DNA of 64,000 nt from an uncultured Bacteroidales bacterium (GCA_934695325.1 CAKUVD010000009.1:81514-145513); one strand, 5' to 3'; counted from the stretch's first letter, positions 26,297-36,341 are shown. The notes: generated by a model from the sequence alone, not told the origin. Translations and numbers: made by a program.

Positions 26297-26965
26297 TCAG
26301 AGATTCTTGAGCCAGAGGATGGACTCGGGACCTTCATTGAAGAGAAGGTCCATTATGGACAAATCACTCTTAAAGCCATACTTCAGGGAAAAGACCTGCC
26401 AGTATGGCTTTTCCAGTCCCAGGTCTTTCAGTATCGTATTAGGGCGCTTCGGATGTATGATGCCGCGCAGATCCCTTCCATACTGTCCGTCATTGCGGCT
26501 TGAGAATTTATCGGTAAGCCTTATGTCTGCTTCTATCCCTGTCTTCTTCAGAAAGAACTTCAGCAGCTCCATATTCAGGTCGAAAAGACATTCGTGATGC
26601 CGGTCAAGTATGGCGAACATATCATCCTTATAGTAATCAAACCAGGCGGAGGACTCGTATGCTGATGTTATGGCCCTCTTCATACGCATAAGCCACGGCA
26701 CTGACCAGTCTATCTTCAGACGTGTTATGGGCAGCGAATATGTCCCGTTCTCGTGTACTACAGGTACGGACAATGCCTCCACTCCCCCGGCGGCATATAT
26801 GCGGCAGCGATTCCTGTATGACTGTTTCTGATAATTCTCTGACGCTTCAATATATACTGCGGCCGGTATAAACGAGTTTACCCTGCCAGGAGACAGGGTA
26901 AATTCTTCAGCTATCGCCGCAAAATATGATACGGGCGGCAGGAACGCTGTCTCAAGCAGGATCAC
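26297..26965 (-). CDS. WbqC-like family protein
   Basis: 222 residues starting with GTG at 26965, three bases after the lpxA stop. The N-terminus ILLETAFLPPVSYFAAIAE, the segment NYQKQSYRNRCRIYAAGGVEALSVPV and the helical ERK-rich middle are typical of the WbqC family found in O-antigen and glycan clusters of Bacteroidota. The biochemical role is not established. Its position at the end of lpxC-lpxA suggests a link with lipid A or surface polysaccharide synthesis. No ATG lies closer to the conserved N-terminus, which supports the GTG start. Confidence 0.85.
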   Translation of the reverse strand: MILLETAFLPPVSYFAAIAEEFTLSPGRVNSFIPAAVYIEASENYQKQSYRNRCRIYAAGGVEALSVPVVHENGTYSLPITRLKIDWSVPWLMRMKRAITSAYESSAWFDYYKDDMFAILDRHHECLFDLNMELLKFFLKKTGIEADIRLTDKFSSRNDGQYGRDLRGIIHPKRPNTILKDLGLEKPYWQVFSLKYGFKSDLSIMDLLFNEGPESILWLKNL

Positions 26966-26967
26966 GG

Positions 26968-27780
26968 CTAGTCAATCTCCCCTTTCTCCCCAGGGTTGTT
27001 AGCCTTTATGATGCCTCTCTTGGAAGAGCGGATGAAATTCAGAATCGTAGTCTTCTCCTCAGAGTCAGGGAAGCCGGCCTCGACCTTGGCGCATCCGTCA
27101 GTGATGTTATATCCCTGGAAGTAGATGGTATCATAGATGTCCTTGATGTTCCTTACCACTTCAGCGGAGAATCCGCGTCTGCGGAGTCCTACTATGTTCA
27201 CACCTGCATAGCAGATAGGGTCGCGTCCGCAGAGGACATAAGGAGGAATGTCCTTGTTTATCTTGGACATACCGCCAACCATTGCGTGGCAGCCCACCTT
27301 GGTGAACTGGTGAGCCTTTGCTCCGCCTCCGAGAATCGCCCAGTCGTCCACCTGAGTCTCTCCTGCTATGCCCACATAGCTTACGAGGATGCAGTGGTTT
27401 CCGACCACGCAGTCGTGAGCCACGTGAACGTATGACATCAGCAATGTATTGCTTCCGATCCTGGTGACACCCTTGCCGCTGGCTTTGGTTCCGCGGTTGA
27501 TGGTCACACATTCACGTATTGTGACATTGTCACCGATTTCCACGTGAGTAATCTCTCCGTCGAATTTCAAGTCCTGCGGAACAGCGCCTACGACAGCCCC
27601 CGGATAGACTTCACAGTTCTTTCCCATCTTCACATAAGGGAATATGACAGCGTGAGGATAAATCTTGCAGCCGTCACCGATCTGTACATTGTCATCGACA
27701 AATGCGTATGGCCCGATTTCGATGTTGTCTCCGAGAATAGCCTTCGGGCTGACTGAAGCCAATGGATGAATCTTGTTCAT
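26968..27780 (-). CDS. lpxA: Acyl-ACP:UDP-N-acetylglucosamine O-acyltransferase
   Basis: 270 residues forming a left-handed beta-helix. Hexapeptide repeats such as ILGDNIEIGPYAFVDDNVQIG run from the N-terminus to about residue 190, followed by a helical C-terminal domain. LpxA performs the first step of lipid A synthesis. The segment containing the catalytic histidine, SYVHVAHDCVVGNHC, is intact, as is the diagnostic GAVPQDLKFDGE. It starts seven bases after lpxC in the same operon. Confidence 0.97.
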   Translation of the reverse strand: MNKIHPLASVSPKAILGDNIEIGPYAFVDDNVQIGDGCKIYPHAVIFPYVKMGKNCEVYPGAVVGAVPQDLKFDGEITHVEIGDNVTIRECVTINRGTKASGKGVTRIGSNTLLMSYVHVAHDCVVGNHCILVSYVGIAGETQVDDWAILGGGAKAHQFTKVGCHAMVGGMSKINKDIPPYVLCGRDPICYAGVNIVGLRRRGFSAEVVRNIKDIYDTIYFQGYNITDGCAKVEAGFPDSEEKTTILNFIRSSKRGIIKANNPGEKGEID

Positions 27781-27787
27781 AACTTTC

Positions 27788-28699
27788 TTATTTTACTTTG
27801 GCCAGGAGCGCACGCACTGCCTTGGCTGTGTTTGTATTAATTGTATGACCAGGCTTGAATGCCGTAACCGCAGCATTCAGATATCCGCCTGCAAGTCTCA
27901 TATCCCCTATCATATCGAGGAGCTTGTGCCTTCCGCACTCATTAGGGAAATGCAATTTCAGATTGCTGAGGTAACCGCTTTCGCTTACTCCAAGCCTTGG
28001 CTGGTTGAACAGTTTCGCCATCCTGTCAAGCTGCTCGTCTGTCACAGGGTGTTCCACGATGACAATGGCGTTATCCACATCGCCACCTTTTACCAGGTTG
28101 TTCGCAAGAAGGAATTCCACCTCGTGGAAAAATACGAATGTACGGCAAGGACCAATCTCGTGCGCATAGTCCATAGACAGATCCCAGTTCGCTTCCTGTA
28201 CTCCGAGCACGTGGGAATTAAAATCCGCGGTGATGTCGTATGACGGCTTGTCCGCAGGTGTCACCTTCACCCAAGAGCCTGTTTTCTCGTCCTTTATCTC
28301 CACTTCTTCAGGAATGTCGATGTACTTCCTCTCTGCCGACTGCTCTACCGTGTTTCCAGTAAAGGCGTTCACATAAGGGAGTGCGCTTCCGTCGAGAATA
28401 GGCACCTCTACATTGTCCAGTTCGACAATGGCATTGTCAATGCCCATTCCTGTCAATGCTGACATTATATGCTCTATCGTGGATATTGAAATCTCGCCTT
28501 CTGATATAGTAGTGCTTCTGGCGGTGCTGGACACGTTCTCTGCAAGTGCCTTTACATAGGCTTCGTCTCCTATGTCCTTTCGCAGAAAGACAATCCCGGT
28601 GTTCTCCGGTGCCGGCATAACGGTCATCTCCGCAATCCTTCCGGTGTGCAGGCCTTTGCCACTGAAATGGCAGGCGCTCTTAAGAGTATACTGCTTCAT
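27788..28699 (-). CDS. lpxC: UDP-3-O-acyl-N-acetylglucosamine deacetylase, without the FabZ domain
   Basis: 303 residues, the length of stand-alone LpxC. This zinc enzyme makes the committed step of lipid A synthesis. The N-terminal signature is SACHFSGKGLHTGR. The zinc site includes H77 in STIEHIMSALTGMG and the later H and D in HKLLDMIGDMRLAG, with the catalytic tail KPGHTINTNTAKAV. In many Bacteroidota LpxC continues into a FabZ dehydratase of about 150 residues. Here a TAA follows AKVK and lpxA starts seven bases later, so the fusion is absent rather than frame-shifted. The gene has its own promoter, upstream of which lie 11-bp repeats. Confidence 0.96.
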   Translation of the reverse strand: MKQYTLKSACHFSGKGLHTGRIAEMTVMPAPENTGIVFLRKDIGDEAYVKALAENVSSTARSTTISEGEISISTIEHIMSALTGMGIDNAIVELDNVEVPILDGSALPYVNAFTGNTVEQSAERKYIDIPEEVEIKDEKTGSWVKVTPADKPSYDITADFNSHVLGVQEANWDLSMDYAHEIGPCRTFVFFHEVEFLLANNLVKGGDVDNAIVIVEHPVTDEQLDRMAKLFNQPRLGVSESGYLSNLKLHFPNECGRHKLLDMIGDMRLAGGYLNAAVTAFKPGHTINTNTAKAVRALLAKVK

Positions 28700-28806
28700 C
28701 TGTACAAATCATCTTCGCAGCCGTTCCTGTCAATGTCCGGCACGATGCCGGGGGCTGTATCCTCTGTTCAAAAGAGGCTATGGCTGCTTAATCATTAACT
28801 AATCTG

Positions 28807-28837
28807 CAAAGATATGCAAAATTTGTCTACTTGCCAA
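28807..28837 (-). promoter_or_regulatory. Promoter of the lpxC-lpxA-wbqC operon
   Basis: On the minus strand TTG (28837-28835), 20 bases, TATCTTTG (28814-28807) followed by CAG. It is 107 bases upstream of lpxC and directly downstream of tandem repeats at 28848-28875. Confidence 0.65.
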
Positions 28838-28847
28838 TACACTGCTC

Positions 28848-28875
28848 TTTTTGACCTATTTTTGACCTATTTTTG
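28848..28875 (-). repeat. 11-bp tandem repeats next to the lpxC promoter
   Basis: The plus strand reads TTTTTGACCTA twice and a third partial copy TTTTTG, with exact 11-base period. They sit immediately upstream of the -33 box of the lpxC promoter, one helical turn apart, as an activator or repressor site or an A-tract element would. Confidence 0.6.
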
Positions 28876-28890
28876 CGTACAAATGGAAAA

Positions 28891-28929
28891 GGTTCCGCAC
28901 ACGAAGATTACTCTTGCCTGTACGGAACC
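28891..28929 (-). terminator. Terminator of lpxD (infB operon)
   Basis: Eleven-base-pair stem (28919-28929 with 28891-28901, one G-U) followed by TTTT on the minus strand, 23 bases after the lpxD stop. It separates the rimP-nusA-infB-lpxD unit from lpxC. Confidence 0.75.
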
Positions 28930-28951
28930 CTCTCTAAATCCATCTGGACTG

Positions 28952-29941
28952 CTATTCCTTGCCCTGCTGCCTGAACACTGCGTAGCTTCGCATATAGTTC
29001 TTTATAGGGATGGCCGGAGAACCGAGAAGAACCTGTCCAGGTTTCTTGATATTGCCTATCACTCCGGCCTGAGCCGCTATCGTAGTGTTGTCGGCGATTT
29101 CGATATGACCTGCTATTCCCACCTGCCCTGCGAGAATGCAGTTCTTTCCGATCTTAGCCGAACCTGCGATTCCACATTGAGCCGCCATCACAGTATTGTC
29201 ACCGATGATCACATTGTGGGCTATCTGGCAGAGGTTATCTATCTTCACGCCGTTTCCAATGACCGTGGACTCCATCTCGGACTTGTCGATAGTAGTTCCT
29301 GCACCTATCTCGACATTGTCTCCTATTATGACATTTCCGAGGTGCTCGATCTTCTCCCACGTGCCGTCAGGCTGCGGAGCGTTCCCGAAGCCGTCAGAGC
29401 CGATTACCGCATTGGAGTGTATGATGACATTGTTTCCGATCTTCATTCCCGGATAGATGCTCACGCCAGGATATATGATGCAATGCGAGCCGATGACGGT
29501 GTTGTCACCGATGTACACGTTCTCGTAGATCTTCGTATAATCCCCTATCACAGCGTGGTGGCCTACATACGAATGGCTCCCGAGATATACTTTCTTGCCG
29601 AACTTGGTCGTAAGGAACCACGATGAGCGGAAGCCTCTATGACGGCGGTCGGTCCTCTTCTGCGTGGCCACGTACTTCAGGAGCTCGGCCACGGCCGTAT
29701 AGGCGTTTTCCACACGAATCATCGTGCAAGACACTTTCTCCTTAGGCTCGAAAGTATTGTTCACCAAAAGGATGCTGGCCTTGCAGGTGTACACATAATG
29801 TTCATACTTAGGATTGGCGAAGAAACAGAGCTGTCCCTGTTTTCCGTGTTCTATCTTCGCAAAGGATGTAACCTTGACCTCAGGGTCGCCGTCCACAGTC
29901 CCCTTGAGGACTTTCGCCAACTGTTTGGCAGTAAATTCCAT
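28952..29941 (-). CDS. lpxD: UDP-3-O-(3-hydroxyacyl)glucosamine N-acyltransferase
   Basis: 329 residues. LpxD adds the N-linked hydroxyacyl chain in lipid A synthesis. The N-terminal uridine-binding domain ([38 protein letters not shown]) is followed by a hexapeptide-repeat beta-helix ([20 protein letters not shown] onward), with [15 protein letters not shown] and [11 protein letters not shown], the latter holding the catalytic histidine. The gene lies 48 bases behind infB on the same strand and ends at a terminator. It is therefore probably read from the translation operon and not with lpxC and lpxA. Confidence 0.96.
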   Translation of the reverse strand: MEFTAKQLAKVLKGTVDGDPEVKVTSFAKIEHGKQGQLCFFANPKYEHYVYTCKASILLVNNTFEPKEKVSCTMIRVENAYTAVAELLKYVATQKRTDRRHRGFRSSWFLTTKFGKKVYLGSHSYVGHHAVIGDYTKIYENVYIGDNTVIGSHCIIYPGVSIYPGMKIGNNVIIHSNAVIGSDGFGNAPQPDGTWEKIEHLGNVIIGDNVEIGAGTTIDKSEMESTVIGNGVKIDNLCQIAHNVIIGDNTVMAAQCGIAGSAKIGKNCILAGQVGIAGHIEIADNTTIAAQAGVIGNIKKPGQVLLGSPAIPIKNYMRSYAVFRQQGKE

Positions 29942-29989
29942 AGTCAGAGTCTTTTATTTCACTTTACTTTTCCTTCTCTCCGCAACCCG

Positions 29990-32900
29990 TTACAGGGTTC
30001 TCTTTATTTCCACTATCTGGAATGCCTCGATTACATCGCCAGGCTTGACATCATTGTACTTGTCGATACCGATACCGCACTCCATTCCTGTCATCACCTC
30101 CTTTGCATCGTCCTTGCCACGCTTCAGGGATGAAAGTTCACCGGTATAGACCACGATGCCGTCACGGATCAGGCGAACCTTGCTCTTTGCAGTCATCTTG
30201 CCGTCCTTGATGAGGCATCCGGCGATGGTACCCACCTTAGAGATATGGAATGTCTGCTTGACCTCGGCAGTAGCGGTGACCTCTTCTTTCTTCTCCGGCT
30301 CCAACATACCCTCGATACCATCTTTGACCTCGTTGATGGCATCATAGATGATGGAGTAGAGGCGTATCTCGATGCCCTCCTTCTCGGCGAGGTTTCTCGC
30401 GTCAGCTGAAGGACGCACCTGGAATCCGATGATGATCGCATCTGAAGCTGTAGCCAGCATAACATCAGACTCGGAGATCGCACCCACTGACTTGTGGATG
30501 ACATTGACACGCACCTCCTCGGTGGAGAGCTTGATCAATGAGTCAGACAGAGCCTCTACGGAACCGTCCACATCACCCTTCACGATGATATTGAGTTCCT
30601 TGAAGTTTCCGATGGCGATACGGCGTCCGATTTCCTCAAGAGTCATATGCTTCTGAGTCTTGATACCCTGAATTCGGATGAGCTGCTCTCTCTTGTTGGC
30701 AATTGCCTTCGCCTCTTTCTCGTCGTTCATAATATTGAACTTGTCGCCAGCGCTAGGAGCGCCGTTGAGACCGAGGATGGATACCGGGGTAGAAGGACCA
30801 GCCTCTTCAACCTTCTGTCCGCGCTCATTGAACATAGCCTTCACTCGTCCGTAGTAGCAGCCGCTGAGCATCATATCTCCGGTGTGCACCGTTCCATCCT
30901 GCACGAGTATAGTCGCAAGATACCCGCGTCCCTTGTCAAGCGAAGACTCTATCACGGTTCCCACGCCGAGTTTCTTAGGGTTCGCCTTCAGATCCATAAG
31001 ATCCGTCTCAAGCAGGACCTTCTCCAGAAGCTTGTCCACATTGAGACCTTTCTTCGCAGAGATTTCCTGGCACTGGTACTTTCCGCCCCAGTCCTCGACC
31101 AATATATTCATCTGAGCCAGCTGCTGGCGAATCTTCTCAGGCTGAGCACCAGGCTTATCTATCTTGTTTATGGCGAATACCATAGGTACGCCCGCAGCTT
31201 GTGCGTGGTTGATAGCCTCCACTGTCTGCGGCATCACGGCGTCGTCAGCCGCGATTATGATGATCGCAAGGTCAGTAAGCTGTGCTCCACGTGCACGCAT
31301 CGCAGTAAACGCCTCGTGACCAGGAGTGTCGAGGAAAGTAATCCTCCTTCCGTCGTGAAGAACCACGTTATATGCACCGATATGCTGTGTGATGCCACCG
31401 GCCTCACCGGCAATCACATTCGTCTGCCTGATATAGTCGAGGAGAGATGTCTTACCGTGATCGACGTGTCCCATCACAGTGATGATAGGCGGCCTGGTCA
31501 CAAGATCAGCCTCGTTCTCCGGCTCGTCAGTATCCTGATTTATCTCATTCTGGATATCAGCCGTGACGAACTCTACCTTGTATCCGAATTCCTCTGCGAC
31601 AAGGACAAGCGCCTCCGCATCAAGCCTCTGGTTGATGGACACCATAAGACCCAGGCTGAAGCAAGCCTCTATGACCTTGTTCACAGGAGTATTGTTCATA
31701 AGGGTCGCCAAGTCATTGACCGTCACGAACTCCGTGACCTTGAGGATCTTCTTCTCCGCAGCCTCCTGAGCCATCTCCTCCTGGAGTTTCTGGGAAGCGA
31801 GCTCCCTCTTCTCCTTTCTGTGCTTTGCTCCGAAGTTGTTCTTGGATTTGCTGTCGTTCATCCTCGCATAGGTCTCCTTGACCTGCTTCTGGATTTCCTT
31901 CTGCATCTCCTCCTGCTCGGCCTCGGTCATAGCCGGTTTGAAACGGTCGTTGTTACGATCCTTGCGGCGGTTCTTGCCTCCGCCCTGCTGGCCGTTTCCA
32001 TTGCCGTTCTGCCGGAAGTCCTTCTTTCCGTTCTGGCCGCTGTTTCCATTGCCGCCGTTTCCGTTATTGTTTCCGCCTTGACGGTTCTTCTTTCCGCCAT
32101 CCTTGCGACTGTCGTCATTGTCAATCTTGTTCACATCGACCTTCTGACTGCCACCTTTGGCGATTCTCTCACGCTTCTTGTTCTTCTTGCCTGTCTCGAA
32201 CTGCGAAAGATCCACCTTGCCGACAATCTTGAGGCCGCCAGTGCTTGCCGGGGTCTCTTCCTCATCTGTGCTGGAGGCGGCTTTCTGGAGCTTGTGCTCC
32301 GCCTTGAGCTTAGCCTTGTCAGCCTTCGGATTGAACTCCTTCACGGTACGATCGCTCTTCTTTATATCGGATTTCTTCACCTGGTTTTCAAGAGCCGGCT
32401 CCGAAGGGGTTTGAACGGAAGGCTCTTCAGGTTTCTTTTCCGCTTCGGCCACGACAGCAGGCTTTTCCTCCTGCACTGCCGGTTTCTCAGATTCCGGCGC
32501 AGTAGCCTCTGCCACAGGCTCTTTCTCAGGCTGAGGCTCAGGCATAGGAGCGGTCTCCGGTTCTTTCACTTCGGTGCGCTCAGGCTCGGCCGGCTTTTCA
32601 GGCTCCGCCGGTGCCGGAGCCACAGGAATTTCCGCAGGCTTCACCTCCGGTTCCGTGACTTTCTCGGGTTCAGTTCCCTCCTTGCTCTCCTTGCCGAATG
32701 ACGCACCGGCATTGCCTCTGATGATCACAGTGCCGCTGCCGGTCTGGTCCTCGTCTTCTTCATCTTTTTTCTTGGAACTCTTCTCGATTATTTCCTTCAT
32801 CTTTATCTGGACATTCTCCGATTCCTGCGCCGCCTTGGCATCCCCGCCGAACGCCTTCTCGAGTTCAGGAATGAACTCGTCAGACACCTTCAGGTTAGGA

Positions 32901-33001
32901 TTGACCTCGACATTCGCCCCTTTCTTGTTCAGAAATTCGACGAGCGTCTGAAGCCCGACGTTAAATCGCGTGACCAGTTTGTTAAGTCTGATTTCTCCCA
33001 T
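29990..33001 (-). CDS. infB: Translation initiation factor IF-2
   Basis: 1003 residues, a usual length in this phylum. The N-terminal 430 residues are a charged, Pro/Glu/Lys-rich and Asn/Gly-rich region of low complexity after a small folded IF2 N-domain ([20 protein letters not shown]). The GTPase domain starts near residue 505. The P-loop is [14 protein letters not shown] (Lys517), switch II is DTPGHEAF, and the specificity motif is NKIDKPGAQ. Domains II to IV follow, with the fMet-tRNA-binding C-terminal domain ending [15 protein letters not shown]-2 brings initiator tRNA to the 30S subunit. It follows nusA by 20 bases. Confidence 0.98.
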   Translation of the reverse strand: MGEIRLNKLVTRFNVGLQTLVEFLNKKGANVEVNPNLKVSDEFIPELEKAFGGDAKAAQESENVQIKMKEIIEKSSKKKDEEDEDQTGSGTVIIRGNAGASFGKESKEGTEPEKVTEPEVKPAEIPVAPAPAEPEKPAEPERTEVKEPETAPMPEPQPEKEPVAEATAPESEKPAVQEEKPAVVAEAEKKPEEPSVQTPSEPALENQVKKSDIKKSDRTVKEFNPKADKAKLKAEHKLQKAASSTDEEETPASTGGLKIVGKVDLSQFETGKKNKKRERIAKGGSQKVDVNKIDNDDSRKDGGKKNRQGGNNNGNGGNGNSGQNGKKDFRQNGNGNGQQGGGKNRRKDRNNDRFKPAMTEAEQEEMQKEIQKQVKETYARMNDSKSKNNFGAKHRKEKRELASQKLQEEMAQEAAEKKILKVTEFVTVNDLATLMNNTPVNKVIEACFSLGLMVSINQRLDAEALVLVAEEFGYKVEFVTADIQNEINQDTDEPENEADLVTRPPIITVMGHVDHGKTSLLDYIRQTNVIAGEAGGITQHIGAYNVVLHDGRRITFLDTPGHEAFTAMRARGAQLTDLAIIIIAADDAVMPQTVEAINHAQAAGVPMVFAINKIDKPGAQPEKIRQQLAQMNILVEDWGGKYQCQEISAKKGLNVDKLLEKVLLETDLMDLKANPKKLGVGTVIESSLDKGRGYLATILVQDGTVHTGDMMLSGCYYGRVKAMFNERGQKVEEAGPSTPVSILGLNGAPSAGDKFNIMNDEKEAKAIANKREQLIRIQGIKTQKHMTLEEIGRRIAIGNFKELNIIVKGDVDGSVEALSDSLIKLSTEEVRVNVIHKSVGAISESDVMLATASDAIIIGFQVRPSADARNLAEKEGIEIRLYSIIYDAINEVKDGIEGMLEPEKKEEVTATAEVKQTFHISKVGTIAGCLIKDGKMTAKSKVRLIRDGIVVYTGELSSLKRGKDDAKEVMTGMECGIGIDKYNDVKPGDVIEAFQIVEIKRTL

Positions 33002-33021
33002 ATAAACCCCTTTAATTTTGA

Positions 33022-34290
33022 TTATTCTTCTTCAAATTCAGCGCGGAGAATGTTCATTACGTCCTCCACAGTCTCGTCCTCGAGATCAGCTCGTTTTGCT
33101 ATGTCAGCAGGATCAAGCGCCAGCACACTCTTGGCCGTGTCGCACCCTATCGACTGGAGTCTTTCGATCACCCACGGATCGATTTCATTGCTGAACTCGC
33201 TCAGGAGCACATCCTCATCGTCTCCCTCCTCTTCGCCGTCTTCCTTAGGCATCTCTCTCCAGACTTCGATTTCGCGTCCGACGAGCATACTTGCGAGCTT
33301 GATGTTGCAGCCGCCCTTTCCGATACCTTTCTTCACCTCGTCAGGCAGCATGAACACCTTGATCTTGTCGGTCTCGTTCTCTCCCATATCAATAGATGAA
33401 ATCTTCGCGGGGTTGAGCGCTCTCTGGATGAGAAGCTGCGTGTTGCTTGTCCACTGCAATACGTCAATGTTCTCGTTCCTCAGCTCTCTGACGATGCCGA
33501 TGATACGCGCTCCCTTCACGCCGATGCAGGCTCCGATAGGATCAATCCTGTCGTCATAAGACTCGACTGCGACCTTCGCCCTCTCGCCCGGAATACGGAC
33601 AACTTTCTTGATGGTGATGAGACCGTCATAGATCTCCGGAACTTCCTGTTCAAAGAGTTTCTTCAGGAACTCGTCCGAAGTCCTGGAAAGGACAATGTAA
33701 GGAGTGGTGTTGTTCTTCATCTCCACGCTCTTGATTATGGCGCGGACGGTGTCGTTCTTCTTGAAGTGCTCTCCCGGAATCTGCTCACTCTTAGGGAGCC
33801 TGAGCTCGTTGCCGTCCTCATCGAGGATAAGAACCTCCTTCGACCAGGTCTGATATACCTCTCCGGTGAAGATCTCACCGATCTTGTCGGTATATTTATT
33901 ATAGAGGTTCGCCTTCTCGATATCCATAATCCTTCCCTGGAGATTCTGGCGGATATTGAGGATTCCTCGTCTTCCGAAATCCTTCAGCTCCACCTTCCTG
34001 GTGAACGTTTCGCCAAGCTCATAGTCGTCTCCGTTCCGGTTCACTTCAGCAAGCGATATCTGAGTGTTCGGGTTCTCGACGTTCTCTACCACCTCCAAGT
34101 TCTGGTAGATCTCGCAGTCACCCTTATCGACATTGATTATGACGTCGAAATTGTCAGCCGAGCCGAATGTCTTGGCGAGCTGCGTCATAAAGACATCCTT
34201 CAGCACACCCATCATCACCGGACGGTCAATGTGTTTTTCGTCCTTGAAGAGCGCAAACGCAGTCTTGAGGTCGATTTTTTCTGCTTCCAT
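33022..34290 (-). CDS. nusA: Transcription termination/antitermination factor NusA
   Basis: 422 residues. NusA binds RNA polymerase and modulates pausing, termination and antitermination. The N-terminal domain ([19 protein letters not shown]) is followed by an S1 domain (near 130-200), two KH domains ([20 protein letters not shown] with GVKGARI, and [20 protein letters not shown]) and a C-terminal helix-hairpin-helix remnant after an acidic linker (EGDDEDVLL). It is the middle gene of rimP-nusA-infB. The terminator-like hairpin in the operon leader may be a target of its own activity, which is inference. Confidence 0.97.
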   Translation of the reverse strand: MEAEKIDLKTAFALFKDEKHIDRPVMMGVLKDVFMTQLAKTFGSADNFDVIINVDKGDCEIYQNLEVVENVENPNTQISLAEVNRNGDDYELGETFTRKVELKDFGRRGILNIRQNLQGRIMDIEKANLYNKYTDKIGEIFTGEVYQTWSKEVLILDEDGNELRLPKSEQIPGEHFKKNDTVRAIIKSVEMKNNTTPYIVLSRTSDEFLKKLFEQEVPEIYDGLITIKKVVRIPGERAKVAVESYDDRIDPIGACIGVKGARIIGIVRELRNENIDVLQWTSNTQLLIQRALNPAKISSIDMGENETDKIKVFMLPDEVKKGIGKGGCNIKLASMLVGREIEVWREMPKEDGEEEGDDEDVLLSEFSNEIDPWVIERLQSIGCDTAKSVLALDPADIAKRADLEDETVEDVMNILRAEFEEE

Positions 34291-34353
34291 ATATTCGTTA
34301 TTTTTTTGTTTTGTTATCTGTATCAGCGCACATAGGACGCACGGCAGGTAATT

Positions 34354-34821
34354 CTACTCGAAGTCAATGTGCGGGGTCACCGTGTTCACGTCAGAATATG
34401 CGAAACGATCCTCGTGCGACACCATCTCTTTCTTTTTCTTTCCCGGAACGGTCTCCTTCGCCTCGTATGCGAGAGCGAAGCCATCCTCGTCGGCCCCAGT
34501 CAGTTTCCCGGTCAGCTTTCTTCCGTCACGGGTCTTCACTTCCACCATCGTCCCTACGGCCTTGATATATTGCCTGAGAATCTTGAACGGTTGGTCGAGT
34601 CCAGCGGAAGTCACTGTCAATGAGTAATCTTCCTTGTCCTGGTCGAATGTCGCGACGAAAGCGTTGTTCACCGCCACGCAATCATCCATATCGACAGTTC
34701 CGTCCTCGGATTCAATGGCTATTACAATGTCGTTGTCCGCACTCACGGTAACATCAGTGATGAAGCACCCCCGCTCCGCCACCGGCTTTTCCATTTCTTT
34801 ATATATCAATGCTTTCTCCAT
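34354..34821 (-). CDS. rimP: Ribosome maturation factor RimP
   Basis: 155 residues from MEKALIYKEMEKPV; the in-frame extension upstream is not conserved-looking and runs towards the leader hairpin. RimP assists late assembly of the 30S subunit. The N-terminal alpha/beta domain carries ITDVTVSADNDIVIAIES and MDDCVAVNNAF. The C-terminal Sm-like domain carries LTVTSAGLDQPFKILRQY, GTMVEVKTRDGRKLTGKL and GFALAYEAKE, all diagnostic. First gene of the rimP-nusA-infB operon. Confidence 0.95.
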   Translation of the reverse strand: MEKALIYKEMEKPVAERGCFITDVTVSADNDIVIAIESEDGTVDMDDCVAVNNAFVATFDQDKEDYSLTVTSAGLDQPFKILRQYIKAVGTMVEVKTRDGRKLTGKLTGADEDGFALAYEAKETVPGKKKKEMVSHEDRFAYSDVNTVTPHIDFE

Positions 34822-34900
34822 ATTCCAGCATATCTTTTCCTTACACTCTCCAACGCAGGCTTCCACAGCGTCAGTCCACCTGCACATAAGCCTGCGCTAT

Positions 34901-34932
34901 AAAAAAGATAGGAGACGCGCCCGTCCCCTATC
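34901..34932 (-). terminator. Terminator-like hairpin in the leader of rimP-nusA-infB
   Basis: On the minus strand an 11-bp stem (34922-34932 with 34907-34917, one G-U, GGCG loop) is followed by six T (34906-34901). It lies 80 bases before rimP and about 13 bases after a TATCTTTG element. It could end the upstream GH28-like transcript or act as an attenuator of this operon. Confidence 0.65.
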
Positions 34933-34945
34933 TCAACTCACTCTG

Positions 34946-34953
34946 CAAAGATA
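34946..34953 (-). promoter_or_regulatory. -7 promoter element of rimP-nusA-infB
   Basis: TATCTTTG followed by CAG on the minus strand, the same extended form as before mnmA and lpxC. It lies 124 bases upstream of rimP. The -33 box is poor. Confidence 0.5.
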
Positions 34954-35027
34954 AGCATATTTTCCGTAAATGAAAAATCCAGCCTGTTTTCTTTCCTTTT
35001 CTTAACGATGCCACAATGAAGCCGCAT

Positions 35028-36341
35028 TTATTTGCGAAGAAAACGGCTGACGTTTTCCGTCAGGACATCCGGGCGGTCGTCCGGGCCTTCGACAGTGAAG
35101 GACACGTTTTTCAGAGTCACCGTACCCACGTTGCGGAAATAGGCTCCGTATGACGGGAAATACGGCCATTGGTTCTTCGGCATTGACAGGATCTTCTTCT
35201 CCAACCCCGGCTCCGGAATACCGACAAATGAGAAAGAGGAATTGGAGATATCGACATTGTCAATGACGGCATATTCCCAGCTCTTTACTGAAAATGCCAT
35301 ACGCCAGCAGTGCTCAGCCCTGTAGCCGTCAATAGAGACGTCGGAGCAGTGCTGACCATCCAGCAGCGTGAGAGAGAACGGAGACAGGACACTGTCAGCC
35401 GAGCAGTCCTTGACTCTGATGCCGGAAAGGTCGCCAGAGGCCTCTCCCCACGCACCCGGCTCAATGTTGATGGCGAAAAGCATATTCCCGCCCCTGTCAG
35501 AGCTAGTCCTGTGCGGAAATCTGCCAGGCCCCTTGAAAGTGCAGCCCTTGACCAGGAAATCTTCGGACGGCATTATCATACGGATTCCGTTGCACGAAGA
35601 ATTCAGCCTGCAGTCCTCTATGACAAAGTCTTTCCACCACCCGCCGGCAATGCAGTCATCTCCGGTGGCAAGATCGCAGTCTGATATCCGTATGTCACGT
35701 CCTCCACGGATATGGATGCCGTCCCATCCCTGCGTGATCGTCAGCCCGCTGAACCGGCAATGCTCAAGTTCATAACCCAAAATGGCATAATTGGAGGCTC
35801 GGTCAATGCTGATGCCCGATATCTCGAAACCGTCAGTCTCCGCCACCAGGATGGTATGAGGGCCGCGCATCCCTTCCTCACCAAAGGCATTGACGATATG
35901 CCCGCCATCGATTCTGCCGCATCCGGTTATCTTGGCGCCGTCGGCATTGCAGGCGATTATGAAAGCCTGCGTCCAGACCGTATCGGAGGCACAGTTCTGA
36001 TTTCTCGTCCCGACTCCACTATCATAACGAGACAGATTCTCGCCAGGCACATAGTGCCCGTATGAGGACAATGCAGGACTTGCGACAAGCTCTGCGCCTT
36101 CAGTCAGTTCCAGCGCAACTCCAGGTTTCATATATATGGTGCCGCTAAGAAATCTGCCGGCAGGTATGACTACCGTGCCGCCGCCTCTGCGGCAGCAGCT
36201 GTCCAAAGCGGCATTTATAACTTCAGCATTGTCAATGATGCCGTCACCGACGGCACCCATATCTGTAATTTTCAATGTATTGGAATGCGAGCAGCCCACA
36301 GCCGCCATCAGCATCGCCATAATTAGTCCTGTCTTCTTCAT
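35028..36341 (-). CDS. Beta-helix lipoprotein related to GH28 (polygalacturonase-like), catalytic motif altered
   Basis: 437 residues from MKKTGLIMAMLMAAVGC, a lipoprotein signal (Cys17). The N-terminus LKITDMGAVGDGIIDNAEVI and GGGTVVIPAGRFLSGTIYMK is typical of GH28 and related right-handed beta-helices. GH28 normally has NTDG, a DD pair, GHG and RIK. Here the pair is present (D228/D229 in ATGDDCIAGG), but the GHG position reads CNG (250-252) and neither NTDG nor RIK is evident. It may be a divergent glycosidase or an inactive binding helix. It follows the polysaccharide locus but is separated from it by a terminator. A TATATTTG element (36347-36354) lies only six bases before the ATG. Confidence 0.8.
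   Translation of the reverse strand: MKKTGLIMAMLMAAVGCSHSNTLKITDMGAVGDGIIDNAEVINAALDSCCRRGGGTVVIPAGRFLSGTIYMKPGVALELTEGAELVASPALSSYGHYVPGENLSRYDSGVGTRNQNCASDTVWTQAFIIACNADGAKITGCGRIDGGHIVNAFGEEGMRGPHTILVAETDGFEISGISIDRASNYAILGYELEHCRFSGLTITQGWDGIHIRGGRDIRISDCDLATGDDCIAGGWWKDFVIEDCRLNSSCNGIRMIMPSEDFLVKGCTFKGPGRFPHRTSSDRGGNMLFAINIEPGAWGEASGDLSGIRVKDCSADSVLSPFSLTLLDGQHCSDVSIDGYRAEHCWRMAFSVKSWEYAVIDNVDISNSSFSFVGIPEPGLEKKILSMPKNQWPYFPSYGAYFRNVGTVTLKNVSFTVEGPDDRPDVLTENVSRFLRK

Noticed and set aside
29000..29900. Tandem repeats inside lpxD and lpxA
   Set aside because: They reflect the hexapeptide repeats of the beta-helix proteins, not a DNA repeat element.
30647..32701. Open frame of 684 codons antisense to infB
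   Set aside because: It mirrors the Lys/Glu/Pro-rich region of IF-2, is a monotonous Leu/Arg sequence, and has no promoter or recognisable motif; infB is certain.
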